Virus record (IMG/VR): IMGVR_UViG_3300022871_000079
Span: 1 to 30,237 of that record
Source: a virus
Length of the DNA: 30,237 nt
Reading direction: 5' to 3' (one strand)
Positions within the stretch are counted from its first letter, which is position 1; every line of letters starts with the position of its first letter. A program made the translations under genes and the position numbers. Below, piece after piece: positions 20,646 through 28,613 of this stretch. The notes beneath the pieces are model-generated. The model was not told where the DNA came from and made no database searches. It saw nothing but the letters and a program-made list of their open reading frames with translations.

Positions 20646-21366
20646 TTCTATACTTCTTTTCTTTTTTACCCCACTTCTTTACGAAGTCGGCACGTCTTTC
20701 TTTTGAACTTGTCATATACTTATCGTGACCCATTTCTCTGATAGATGAGTTCACTTCGTGATAATACTTGCCACTTGCTGTATTCATTCCAACAACCCAT
20801 TGCTTTATCTTAGCTTCACACATCTGCATATAAAAGTCTGTTTCTTCCCATCCATATCCTGCTTTATTAAAACATCCGTATTCAGGAAACCTTATATCAT
20901 GCTTATCTAATACATTTTTTCTAAATATACCATAATATGCTATTGACTGCTGTTGTACCTGTGGCTCAAACAACGTATGACAATATATCTCATGGTGTGT
21001 AGCTTGTCCTTCTCGATTCTTCTGGTTCGTGTATTTATTAGCATAGAACCCTATCGCATCACAGTCTTCATGTTCATCAAGATATTCTATTAGCTTATTT
21101 ATGCTATTTGGTACTGGTACTGTGTCGCCATCTAAAATCAACACATATTCGCCTTGACTTAGCTCGAGTGCTTGGTTCTTTCCTACTGATACACCTTTAT
21201 TCTCGAAATTACAGACTGTAGCCATTTCACAACATCCGTCAGTTGATCCGTTATCTACTACAATTATCTCGTTATGTATATCTCTCAAATCTTCTTTCAA
21301 TATAAGCAACGTATCAAACAACGTTGACATATTGTTCCATGTTAGTATATTAACTGATATTTTCAT
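20635..21366 (-). CDS. Family-2 glycosyltransferase inside the connector module (243 aa)
   Basis: The GT-A fold is clear: SVNILTWNNMSTLFDTLLIL at the start, EIIVVDNGSTDGCCEMATVC (nucleotide-binding DNGSTDG), GVSVGKNQALELSQGEYVLI and the metal-binding LDGDTVP (a DxD). Later YGWEETDFYMQMCEAK supplies the usual acceptor-site acidic pair ED/E-T-D. It transfers a sugar from a nucleotide donor. It is full-length. Its genes overlap by 4 and 11 bases with connector genes, so it is expressed as a late structural-operon protein. It may glycosylate virion proteins, DNA or the host surface; the target is not shown by sequence. Confidence 0.88.
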   Translation of the reverse strand: MKISVNILTWNNMSTLFDTLLILKEDLRDIHNEIIVVDNGSTDGCCEMATVCNFENKGVSVGKNQALELSQGEYVLILDGDTVPVPNSINKLIEYLDEHEDCDAIGFYANKYTNQKNREGQATHHEIYCHTLFEPQVQQQSIAYYGIFRKNVLDKHDIRFPEYGCFNKAGYGWEETDFYMQMCEAKIKQWVVGMNTASGKYYHEVNSSIREMGHDKYMTSSKERRADFVKKWGKKEKKYRNVR

Positions 21367-22265
21367 GCTCTCTCCAGTTTAAAAGTGTTTAAGTTTATAC
21401 CTTCTTCATCTTGTCCTACTATACTACCTGATTCGTCTAGGTCATACTCAACTTTCATTCCACTAAACGCATCAGAAAACCTTTTATCGTATATTATACT
21501 TAATCTATCCCATTTGTCGCCCTCATCTGAACTCAAGTCTAATGCGATTTTATACAACGTTAAGAATATCAATGGAAACTTTAACTGACTGCTCTCTAGG
21601 ATTAAGTTGTGTCTATTCCCTTTGTTATATATCATAGTGCATAAATCGTCAAATGCCTGTGCTATCTTATCGGTATATGCTTTCTCAACTACATATATAC
21701 TTGTCGTATCTATGGCAGATGTGAATATTGGTGTTACTGTTATCGTGCTTGTTGACTTAACGAATCCTGAAATAACTCGTTCTTCTCCAACGTTTGTTCC
21801 TGATATAACACTTACCTTGCCACCTTTCCAATAATCATCCATTTCTTTCCTGCGTGCTGTATCTACTACTGTTGCTGTTGTTCCGGCTGTTGCTGTGCCT
21901 TGCTCTTGAACATTCTGCTCTCTCAAGCTCTCTAGCTCATCATACAGGTCTTTGTCTACTATCGGTATTGATAATAGGCTCTTATATACATCAAACAGTT
22001 GCGTTTCGTAATATGTCACCGAGTTTGATACATATTCCCATACTGCTTTATAATTTACGTTATTTGAGGCTGTATGAACTGCTGTAAGGCTATAAGTCAT
22101 CTCTCCTGTGTCAGCGTTTACCGTTGCTGTAGCTTGTGCCTGTAACTCGCCTCCAGTTGGACTATATAACGTTACCTTTGCACTTGTAGGCACTATATAT
22201 CTATTGTCTTGATATACTGTTAATCTAATCGTTCCTGTCTTAGCTTTTAGAAAATCTTGTTTCAC
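21363..22265 (-). CDS. Head-tail adaptor-like protein with N-terminal beta domain (300 aa)
   Basis: It begins with GTG (22265), 1 base after the previous stop, with weak binding-site sequence. Residues 1-100 form a beta domain (TGTIRLTVYQDNRYIVPTSA, VTLYSPTGGELQAQATATVN) like an Ig-type module. A linker follows, then a second beta part (WKGGKVSVISGTNVGEERVI) and a helical end (TDKIAQAFDDLCTMIYNKGN, then LTLYKIALDLSSDEGDKWDR). The C-terminal helices resemble connector adaptor proteins. The domain order suggests a fusion of a decoration-like and an adaptor domain. Assigned mainly on position and pattern. Confidence 0.5.
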   Translation of the reverse strand: MKQDFLKAKTGTIRLTVYQDNRYIVPTSAKVTLYSPTGGELQAQATATVNADTGEMTYSLTAVHTASNNVNYKAVWEYVSNSVTYYETQLFDVYKSLLSIPIVDKDLYDELESLREQNVQEQGTATAGTTATVVDTARRKEMDDYWKGGKVSVISGTNVGEERVISGFVKSTSTITVTPIFTSAIDTTSIYVVEKAYTDKIAQAFDDLCTMIYNKGNRHNLILESSQLKFPLIFLTLYKIALDLSSDEGDKWDRLSIIYDKRFSDAFSGMKVEYDLDESGSIVGQDEEGINLNTFKLERA

Positions 22266-22266
22266 T

Positions 22267-22677
22267 CTACACCGCCTTTATATAATTAGCTTTTAAATGT
22301 TCATCAGTATCAGGTGCATCTTGCCCTGCTACAAACTGAAACGTTCCTAATGCTGGGCTTACTTCTTCCCACTCTGTTATCTTCGTATATGAACTGCCAT
22401 CTACAAATATCTCTAATAATCCTGATACATATGGTAATGCTAACGTAAATAGCTTTGTTACGCCATCTGTGACTATCGCTTCTCCATATACAAATCTTGT
22501 TGTGTCCATAATATCTGACCTCATCTTTGAATTTACTACTTTTACTTGTGCGTTTGCTTTCGCTATCTTATTGTCCTGCTCTGCTTTTATAACCTTTGTG
22601 TCACCATTTGCCATTGTTACATGAGATATATTATTAGCTTTAACCACTTTACTTGTGTTATCTACTCTGCTAATCAT
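22267..22677 (-). CDS. Hypothetical virion-region protein with KxxKA repeats (136 aa)
   Basis: The first 50 residues contain short repeats of the type KVVKANN, KVIKAEQ, KIAKANA, KVVNSK about 10 to 17 residues apart, suggesting a repetitive strand or fibre. The C-terminal 80 residues (VYGEAIVTDGVTKLFTLALP, LLEIFVDGSSYTKITEWEEV) look like a beta domain often seen in virion proteins that sense an edge (a phage jelly-roll or Ig-like unit). It may decorate the head or neck. No enzyme motif seen. Confidence 0.55.
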   Translation of the reverse strand: MISRVDNTSKVVKANNISHVTMANGDTKVIKAEQDNKIAKANAQVKVVNSKMRSDIMDTTRFVYGEAIVTDGVTKLFTLALPYVSGLLEIFVDGSSYTKITEWEEVSPALGTFQFVAGQDAPDTDEHLKANYIKAV

Positions 22678-22679
22678 TT

Positions 22680-23075
22680 TTAACTACCATATAAACGTTT
22701 TATATTTCGTTCCCTTACTATTCCATATCCCTCTTTACATCTTCCCTTGCATTGTAGTACACATATGGGATTTTTTGGATCCCATACATGCTCTATTGCA
22801 AAGGCTCTTGTGATAAATGGCTGTATTACATTTCCATTTCCTTTTTTTTCCTCTGCGTATACCTTTCGCCAATCTACTATCTTATTACCAAACATATCCT
22901 TTTTAACACGTTTATTGTTCGCCCTACCTGAATCAATTAGATGTTGACTGATATGCTTTAGCTCTGGAACTATCTCACGTTCAAACACATCAAACATAGG
23001 ATTGATTAAGAAGTGTCTTGGACACTTTATCTTTGTGATTGACTTTGGAGCTCCTTTGATAATAGTTTCTTTCAT
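22680..23075 (-). CDS. Hypothetical protein of the head module (131 aa)
   Basis: Read MKETIIKGAPKSITKIKCPR, then NPMFDVFEREIVPELKHISQ and PITRAFAIEHVWDPKNP-like motifs, with cysteines at the end (CVLQCKGRCKEGYGI, C-x3-C-x3-C). The Cys group may bind metal. It overlaps the upstream gene as ATGA. No family recognised. Possibly a capsid or completion accessory. Confidence 0.5.
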   Translation of the reverse strand: MKETIIKGAPKSITKIKCPRHFLINPMFDVFEREIVPELKHISQHLIDSGRANNKRVKKDMFGNKIVDWRKVYAEEKKGNGNVIQPFITRAFAIEHVWDPKNPICVLQCKGRCKEGYGIVRERNIKRLYGS

Positions 23076-23527
23076 TTCTTTTTACCTACTTCATTTTGTT
23101 TCATTATATTGGTCAACTCGCTTATCGGTTTACCTATCTCTTTAGCCATTGTTTGTGCCATTGCTTCTGCTGCACCTTTTCTCTTTGACTTGTTCTTTAC
23201 TGTTCTGCTTGCATCTGTCTTCTCTTTTGCTACCTTACCTGCTTTGCTCGCTTTGTATGCGTCTACTTCTTCTTTACTTGGCTGTCTTGTACTTAACAAA
23301 ATGCCTTTCTTTCTAAACATATCTAAAGCTCTCTTTGCGTTCTTCGGATGCATAGGTCCTTTTCTTTGACCGTCTTGTGTCCACAAAGATATATTCTTAT
23401 GATCGTGCATCTCTTGAAGCACTACTATATTAGAATCATCCTTACCTAGTCTATCTATCTCGTTCATTTCATGCTGATATTTATCGAAAGTTGTATCTGT
23501 CACCGTTTTATCTCCTTGATTATTCAT
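23072..23527 (-). CDS. Hypothetical basic protein after the capsid gene (151 aa)
   Basis: The central part (NIVVLQEMHDHKNISLWTQD, GPMHPKNAKRALDMFRKKGI) is a small domain, and the C-terminal third is strongly basic (KAGKVAKEKTDASRTVKNKS, KRKGAAEAM). This could contact DNA inside the head or scaffold the shell. It has AAAGGAG before its ATG and follows the capsid gene's hairpin. Family unknown. Confidence 0.55.
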   Translation of the reverse strand: MNNQGDKTVTDTTFDKYQHEMNEIDRLGKDDSNIVVLQEMHDHKNISLWTQDGQRKGPMHPKNAKRALDMFRKKGILLSTRQPSKEEVDAYKASKAGKVAKEKTDASRTVKNKSKRKGAAEAMAQTMAKEIGKPISELTNIMKQNEVGKKK

Positions 23528-23545
23528 TTTGTTTCTCCTTTTTTC

Positions 23546-23589
23546 CCTGTTATGTATAGTGGGGAGTTGTTTCTCCCCACATATACAGG
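23546..23589 (-). other. Strong hairpin after the capsid gene, without U-run
   Basis: In the intergenic gap, GTGGGGAG and CTCCCCAC form an 8-bp perfect stem with a 6-base loop, extended by TGTATA/TATACA (one bulged base) and CCTGT/ACAGG further out. The minus-strand sequence after it is purine-rich (AACAGGGAAAAAAGG), so it lacks the U-run of an intrinsic terminator. It is best read as a 3' end-protecting or processing hairpin that boosts capsid mRNA relative to downstream genes. That role is inferred. Confidence 0.65.
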
Positions 23590-23595
23590 TATTCT

Positions 23596-24453
23596 CTAAG
23601 CAGTATCGAATTGCATTTCGTTACCATGCTTATTTCTAAGTATAGCTTCTCCATGTATTTCTGTACCTACTATCTTATTCGCTACCTCTGCTGTATCTCT
23701 CTCTATCTCAAATTGCAAACCTCTTTTGCGTACGAACTTGATTGCATCTCTACTGAACGCTGCTCCACTTCCGTTTGAAGAAGTAAGAGTTATATTTGCG
23801 TCTGCATAAAGACTAAATCCTAGTGCCATACCTGCCCATCCATTTCTCGCCCAATCCTCTCCTACTGTTCCCGGACCTTGCGTTTGAATAGCGTCTGCTG
23901 AATTATCGAATAAAGAAATCAACCCTACTGAACTCCATATTTGCTGTGGATGCATTACCAAATTATATGGTAATGGTGCAAAATACGTTCTTAAAGAACC
24001 ATAAGCGTCATACAAGTCAGCTGGAGTAATATTCGTACCAGCCGCACCTTGATTAGTTGTCAATGAAGCAAATAGAGTTACTAAATCTAAATCCCATCTC
24101 TTAACTATACATTGTGCGATTAGCTTCCCTGCAATAGCAGCCATATCATCTACTGAACCTAAGTTCGCTATGTCCTTTAACTGAACATAAGCACCATGCA
24201 CACCTACTGTCGCTTCACTAGGAGAAGTCTCCTCATCTGTAGTCGAATCTAACGCTTGTGCTGTAAGTGAGTCATCAGCCTCTGACGTAAGTTTCTTAAC
24301 AAATGGAGTCTGGTGAGTTACTCCGGGTTGACCAGAAAAATCTATCTGGTTAACTAACGGTCTAACTATATCACCTTCATCTAGTTCTAGCATAGCAGAA
24401 GCTACAATTGTTGGTATACATTCCGCTAGCGTGGTTGTTGTTGTATCAGTCAT
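23596..24453 (-). CDS. Major capsid protein (HK97 fold, 285 aa)
   Basis: The start has AAAGGAGGTGAT, one of the best binding sites in the window. The protein shows typical HK97-type coat features: CIPTIVASAMLELDEGDIVR, then VTHQTPFVKKLTSEADDSLT, an SPSEATVGVHGAYVQLKDIA segment, and the peptide-hinge and A-domain region PLPYNLVMHPQQIWSSVGLI, ending GTEIHGEAILRNKHGNEMQF. No protease domain is present; scaffold is separate. It is highly expressed by context: strong ribosome site and a stabilising hairpin just after. Order is portal, scaffold, capsid. Confidence 0.85.
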   Translation of the reverse strand: MTDTTTTTLAECIPTIVASAMLELDEGDIVRPLVNQIDFSGQPGVTHQTPFVKKLTSEADDSLTAQALDSTTDEETSPSEATVGVHGAYVQLKDIANLGSVDDMAAIAGKLIAQCIVKRWDLDLVTLFASLTTNQGAAGTNITPADLYDAYGSLRTYFAPLPYNLVMHPQQIWSSVGLISLFDNSADAIQTQGPGTVGEDWARNGWAGMALGFSLYADANITLTSSNGSGAAFSRDAIKFVRKRGLQFEIERDTAEVANKIVGTEIHGEAILRNKHGNEMQFDTA

Positions 24454-24492
24454 CTTAAAATCACCTCCTTTCGTTTAAAACATTCCTCTTGG

Positions 24493-25164
24493 TTACATAT
24501 TACGATTGATGCCACTTGCTTTTAAAGCAGCACTAATCTTAACCTTGAGTGCTTCTGCCTCTTTATAGTTTCCACTATTGCGAGCTTGACTTAACTGCGA
24601 ATTTAACTGATCGAGTGTTTCAGTTCCGCCTTGCTCTCCACCTGTATTTCCGGCGTTGGTGTTTGTGCCGTTGACTTTTTGACCTTTTACCAAGTATGGT
24701 TTATCAGCCAAAAACTTTTTAACTCCCTCATCTAGGTCTATCAGCGTATCATTTCCTACGCTGTCTTTACCCATCATTTTAGGCATCCCATGTTCATCTA
24801 GTTTAACTAGAGCTTTCACAGTATGCTTTGCTTCTGGGTATGCGTTATTTACATTTATAATATTCTCTAAAGCATTGTCTATCTTGATGTCTTTAATCTC
24901 AACATCTTTATCTGCTATAGCCTTGTTATAGTTACCCTTTTCAGTTTCCCATCCTTTTTTAAGTTCATCATACTTCTGTGCTTCTTCAAGATTCTTGTTC
25001 TTTGCTTCATCTTGTTTAGCCAATTGCTCATCCTTGAACTTCTTTAATTCGTCATAGTCACCATACTTAGACCGTTCCCTTGATATCCTGTCGCTTACGA
25101 TCTTGTCAACATCTTCCTGCTTGAATGTCTTTACTTCTAGCTCTTTTTTGTCATCTTCTGCCAT
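24493..25164 (-). CDS. Capsid scaffolding protein (DUF4355-like, 223 aa)
   Basis: The protein is highly charged and helical: KTFKQEDVDKIVSDRISRER, LKKFKDEQLAKQDEAKNKNL, with coiled-coil heptads through residue 110. A Gly/Asn/Thr linker (NGTNTNAGNTGGEQGGTETL) precedes a short helical tail (LNSQLSQARNSGNYKEAEAL). This composition and its place between portal and capsid fit scaffolding proteins, which guide shell assembly and leave before packaging. No protease motif is seen. Confidence 0.8.
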   Translation of the reverse strand: MAEDDKKELEVKTFKQEDVDKIVSDRISRERSKYGDYDELKKFKDEQLAKQDEAKNKNLEEAQKYDELKKGWETEKGNYNKAIADKDVEIKDIKIDNALENIINVNNAYPEAKHTVKALVKLDEHGMPKMMGKDSVGNDTLIDLDEGVKKFLADKPYLVKGQKVNGTNTNAGNTGGEQGGTETLDQLNSQLSQARNSGNYKEAEALKVKISAALKASGINRNM

Positions 25165-25175
25165 GATTCCTCCCT

Positions 25176-26681
25176 TTATACCGTCTTGTCAGACGTTAAT
25201 TGTGTCGTAAGTCTATCTGCTAAACTGCCACCAGCAGTCTGCCCTTGCGACGTTTCCATATCCTTTACCATTTCTTCTAACTTCTCATCTGGTAATCTTG
25301 AGAACTTCTTCTTTATAATAGTCTTCTTAAGCTCTTTTTCAAACTCGTCACCTATCTCAAGTTTCATAGCCTTTTCTGCTTCGTCTAGGTCTTCAAACAA
25401 ACTCTGTACGTTGAAATCCCTGTCATATGCTACTGAACCCTCAAACTTCTTGCTTTCCCAATCTGCCATTATCTGCCATACCTTCATCTCGCCATCTTGC
25501 ATATTCATAGCCTTTTCTGAAAGAGCTTGATTAGTTTCGTTAAAATCATACGCTTTACTGATACCTGATTGCTGTGTGCCTTGCTGACCATTGAACTTTG
25601 CACTTGCACCTTCCAATTTGGCTAACCTAAACATAGCTGATACCTGATTTGTTATGTGTTTGAAATACGTTTCTGCATTTGCAGCATCTGGACTTATAAA
25701 CGCTGGCTGATTAGAGTCAATCGGATATATCAAACCTCGTTTCGTTCCTACTTGTTGTTCCGGGAAATCCTTTGCTTTACCCTGTATAGTCAACAACGCA
25801 AACGTCTGATCCCTTAATATCTGCTTCAACTCTGAACATGAGTTATATACATCTCTTGCTATAAACGCTATGTCTGCAAGTACCGACACACCTAGAAAGT
25901 TCTGTACTTTCTTGCTTCTCTTGTTATAAAATGGCACTATTGGTACATACCCTAGTTGATTCGTTCCTGATGTCTGCAGAACTCCGTCTGCATCATATAG
26001 AAACCACGCATCTCTCATCCATAGCTTATAATTATACACTTCAACGTTCTCTTTGTTATATGCAAACGGGTCAGTATTAGTATCTTTGCTCTCTCTTATC
26101 AATACCCAGTAAGGCTTACCAAACTCATCAAGTGACCAGTTTATTATGTCTTGTGGATGTTTGATTACCATATACGGATAGTTGTCTTGCTCTATCTTGT
26201 CTAGCTTGCTATATATGGGAAGTTCAGTGTAAGGTGCATCGACTATAACAAAACAATGACCATATATTTGAGATATATCGATTAACTCTTTCCTGAACTC
26301 ATCTATTGAACTACCCATACGGTCTATGTTCTCTGCTCTTATGTCTATGATGTCATCTATGCCTTTCCAATCGCTTATAATAGGCTTCTTAAACAAGTGA
26401 CTGGTGTATATATCTACTATCGGAGCACAAAAGTTATAGTAATAACTCATCTTGATTCTTGACTTATAATCCTTTGCTGTTTCCTTTGTATGCCTGAAAA
26501 GATGCTCGTTTTGTATGCCTTTTATCTCACTTGAACCTGCAAATACCTGGTGTGACTTCACTAAATCAACTCCGATATAGTCTTTGCCACCCTCATAACT
26601 GTTTAATAAGAAGTTCCAGCAATTATAGTTGTTCTTATATACTGGATGCGGTGAATCTATTAAATCTTTTATCTTTCCCAT
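25176..26681 (-). CDS. Portal protein (501 aa)
   Basis: The sequence follows the SPP1/HK97-type portal: NCWNFLLNSYEGGKDYIGV, FRHTKETAKDYKSRIKMSYY, CAPIVDIYTSHLFKKPII, a central LGYVPIVPFYNKRS crown-domain region and a C-terminal acidic helix (LEDLDEAEKAMKLEIGDEFE-like). DYKSRI and YKHPQ-type segments and Thr/Glu-rich clip are consistent. Twelve copies would form the DNA entry vertex. It follows the large terminase by 10 bases, as usual. Confidence 0.82.
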   Translation of the reverse strand: MGKIKDLIDSPHPVYKNNYNCWNFLLNSYEGGKDYIGVDLVKSHQVFAGSSEIKGIQNEHLFRHTKETAKDYKSRIKMSYYYNFCAPIVDIYTSHLFKKPIISDWKGIDDIIDIRAENIDRMGSSIDEFRKELIDISQIYGHCFVIVDAPYTELPIYSKLDKIEQDNYPYMVIKHPQDIINWSLDEFGKPYWVLIRESKDTNTDPFAYNKENVEVYNYKLWMRDAWFLYDADGVLQTSGTNQLGYVPIVPFYNKRSKKVQNFLGVSVLADIAFIARDVYNSCSELKQILRDQTFALLTIQGKAKDFPEQQVGTKRGLIYPIDSNQPAFISPDAANAETYFKHITNQVSAMFRLAKLEGASAKFNGQQGTQQSGISKAYDFNETNQALSEKAMNMQDGEMKVWQIMADWESKKFEGSVAYDRDFNVQSLFEDLDEAEKAMKLEIGDEFEKELKKTIIKKKFSRLPDEKLEEMVKDMETSQGQTAGGSLADRLTTQLTSDKTV

Positions 26682-26691
26682 TTATAACTCC

Positions 26692-27984
26692 TTAAATATT
26701 TGTTCCATGATATTTACTGTCAACTAAACTAAATTCTTCTGCATAGAAGTACCCTGCTGAATCACTTGCGTGAGTTAGCTCTTTGTTCTTCATCTTATCT
26801 ATCTTCGGTGTACCCTCTTTATATGGTACTTGCTCAAAATCTCTCATTAAATGCGTACACGTTTTAGGATTAACAAACGTTTTAACCTTGCCTTTAGAGT
26901 TCCTTATCATAGCATTGACAGCGTTTATCCTGCTTCGTTCAGGAGGATTGCTTGTAGGCACGTTGTTTACTGGCATATATAACTGTAATTCGTTCTCTAT
27001 TATCTGCCAATTCGTTACGTTACTTGTTGTTGACCTGTTCTTTCCTGTTGCGTCACCATATAAATATAACCCTGATTTGTGGTTTCTATACCGTTCTTTG
27101 AACTCTTGGCAACACTCAAGCGTGTTTGAGTTCTTAACATATATCTCATCTATCCAATATACCTCTACTTCGCCATCTTCATTCTTGCCTGTTTGACACA
27201 ATTCCCATGCCATTGGGTCAACATTAAAGTCACAACATAGGTTAATAGGCTTATCTGGGTCATATTGAGCTTTCTTAAATGCTAGTTCACTTGCGTTCTT
27301 ATGCCTATCAAACGTATAATATACCTGTCCTTCAAAGACTACAAACTCGCCATATATCTCTTGTCGCATGAACTTCTCATCATACTTACCTGCAAGGTCG
27401 TCTATCGCTTCCTTTGATATAGATGTGTTCTCATAGGTGCTAAATCGTATCATTAAATAGTCTTTCATCTTCTTTTCTACAAATATCCTGTGTAAATCGT
27501 CATATCCGTTCGGACTTGATGTCACTATCCCTTTACCGCCTGTTGATAACACTCTTCCCATTAGCACGTTCCATAGGCCACTAAAGCACTTTGCTTCTCT
27601 TGCTTCATCTACCCAAAACCCGTTTAACGTTACATTTCTTATTGAATCCGGGTCTTCTGCTGTGAAACCCATTATCTCTCTACCATTTTTAAGCGTGATT
27701 ATATGATCAGACTTGTTCTCGTTCAATATCCATGGATCAGCAGCCATTTTAAACTCTCTCCATGTAGTTCTTTTCAACATCTTATATGTAGGTGCTATGA
27801 TACCGAATACGCCCGGACCTTTTGAGTTCCAAGACATTTTCAACGCCTGACGTGAACCGCTAAAAGTTTTCCCGCCTCGAACTCCACATATCATAGCAAC
27901 AAATCGTGCTACCTCATCTATTGCGTAATGAAACGCTTTCTGCCCATTATGGGGTTTATACCCTTTTTCCCTTGAGATTTTCAT
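26692..27984 (-). CDS. terL: Large terminase subunit
   Basis: All packaging-motor motifs are visible. Walker A is G34-V-R-G-G-K39-T40. Walker B is W124-V-D126-E127-A. The coupling motif is V154-T155-S156-S157-P. The C-terminal RNaseH-like nuclease has D252 (CCDFNVDP), a second Asp in LYGDATG near 310, and a third in HASDSAGY near 405. It pumps DNA into the head using ATP and cuts concatemers. Length (430 aa) suits the family. It overlaps TerS by 4 bases. The cutting type (cos or pac) cannot be told from this. Confidence 0.92.
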   Translation of the reverse strand: MKISREKGYKPHNGQKAFHYAIDEVARFVAMICGVRGGKTFSGSRQALKMSWNSKGPGVFGIIAPTYKMLKRTTWREFKMAADPWILNENKSDHIITLKNGREIMGFTAEDPDSIRNVTLNGFWVDEAREAKCFSGLWNVLMGRVLSTGGKGIVTSSPNGYDDLHRIFVEKKMKDYLMIRFSTYENTSISKEAIDDLAGKYDEKFMRQEIYGEFVVFEGQVYYTFDRHKNASELAFKKAQYDPDKPINLCCDFNVDPMAWELCQTGKNEDGEVEVYWIDEIYVKNSNTLECCQEFKERYRNHKSGLYLYGDATGKNRSTTSNVTNWQIIENELQLYMPVNNVPTSNPPERSRINAVNAMIRNSKGKVKTFVNPKTCTHLMRDFEQVPYKEGTPKIDKMKNKELTHASDSAGYFYAEEFSLVDSKYHGTNI

Positions 27985-28439
27985 TTAGTAAATTCCTTTA
28001 AGAGCTTCTCTGCCTCTATATTGTCTTTAGTATCAAGTATTTCATATGTTGATTCTTTTATCTTTTCATCTCTTTCACCAAAATAATGATCTCTGTTGTT
28101 CTTCCATTCGTCTGTTTTAAGATTAGATAGTGAGAATATGAGTGCTGCTATGTTTGGTGCTGCTGTTTGGATAGTTTCTTCGCTTATTAGCCCTTTTAAA
28201 TTATACTTTTTCGTTACCTTTGTAGAAAATCCACCTAATGCACATACTTGTAAAGCGTTCTCTAGTGCTGATGTCTTATAAAATCTCATTCTTTCTTTAA
28301 GATGCTTGCTCTCTTTACACCATCTATGCAATGTCATAGCTGAAATACCTGCTTCTGTGCATATATCTTTAATCAGCTTACCTTCTTGTAGGCTTTTAAG
28401 TATTTTCTTTAGTCTTGCTTGGCTTTTCTTTATATACAT
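27981..28439 (-). CDS. terS: Small terminase subunit
   Basis: An N-terminal helix-turn-helix (LIKDICTEAGISAMTLHRWC) is followed by an oligomerisation helix set (MRFYKTSALENALQVCALGG) and a charged C-terminus that contacts TerL. These recognise the packaging site. I choose the ATG at 28439; an in-frame codon at 28475 lies within the terminator hairpin and is rejected. No good ribosome site is seen before 28439, so translation may depend on the leader. Confidence 0.75.
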   Translation of the reverse strand: MYIKKSQARLKKILKSLQEGKLIKDICTEAGISAMTLHRWCKESKHLKERMRFYKTSALENALQVCALGGFSTKVTKKYNLKGLISEETIQTAAPNIAALIFSLSNLKTDEWKNNRDHYFGERDEKIKESTYEILDTKDNIEAEKLLKEFTK

Positions 28440-28461
28440 AACATTTATAACATTTGAAGAC

Positions 28462-28497
28462 AAAAAAAGACACATTACTCTGTTTAAATAATGTGCC
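28462..28497 (-). terminator. Intrinsic terminator just before the small terminase gene
   Basis: The minus-strand RNA pairs GGCACAUUA (28497-28489) with UAAUGUGUC (28477-28469), 9 bp with one G-U, around an 11-nt loop, then a run of seven U (28468-28462). It stands between the promoter at 28.6 kb and the first late gene, so RNA polymerase must read through it to express the late operon. Confidence 0.8.
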
Positions 28498-28510
28498 TAT
28501 TTCGGTTCAT
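28484..28510 (-). CDS. Possible 8-codon leader peptide overlapping the terminator
   Basis: AAAGGAAC lies just upstream of ATG and the frame reads MNRNRHII then TAA. The last codons and stop fall on the 5' arm and loop of the terminator, so a translating ribosome would block hairpin formation. Such an arrangement is used in attenuation leaders. Evidence is position and binding site only, so this is tentative. Confidence 0.35.
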   Translation of the reverse strand: MNRNRHII

Positions 28511-28522
28511 ATACGTTCCTTT

Positions 28523-28558
28523 CGTTAGTGTGCATGTCTTTCGACGTTCATGCTAACG
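28523..28558 (-). ncRNA. Folded leader segment with a GNRA tetraloop
   Basis: The leader RNA from the 28.6-kb promoter can fold as CGUUAG (28558-28553) with CUAACG (28528-28523), CAUG (28552-28549) with CAUG (28536-28533), and an inner alternative GUC-GAAA-GAC (28545-28536). The right arm has a 4-nt insert. It lies between promoter and terminator, where antitermination or regulatory signals occur. Function is inferred. Confidence 0.5.
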
Positions 28559-28581
28559 GTTATCAAAATTTTAATACTTCT

Positions 28582-28610
28582 ATATTACACTATATATTGT
28601 GCTTTGTCAA
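28582..28610 (-). promoter_or_regulatory. Candidate late-operon promoter
   Basis: TTGACA (28610-28605) is perfect; the -10, TAATAT (28587-28582), matches the consensus in four positions, with a 17-base spacer. Transcription would begin near 28575, giving an RNA of about 114 nt to the terminator unless read through. It lies just after the stop of a 68-aa gene. Confidence 0.7.
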
Positions 28611-28613
28611 GTT

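Noticed and set aside
28440-28475. In-frame extension of the small terminase to 28475
   Set aside because: The extra codons lie in the terminator hairpin and U-run, have no ribosome site, and give an unlikely hydrophobic start.
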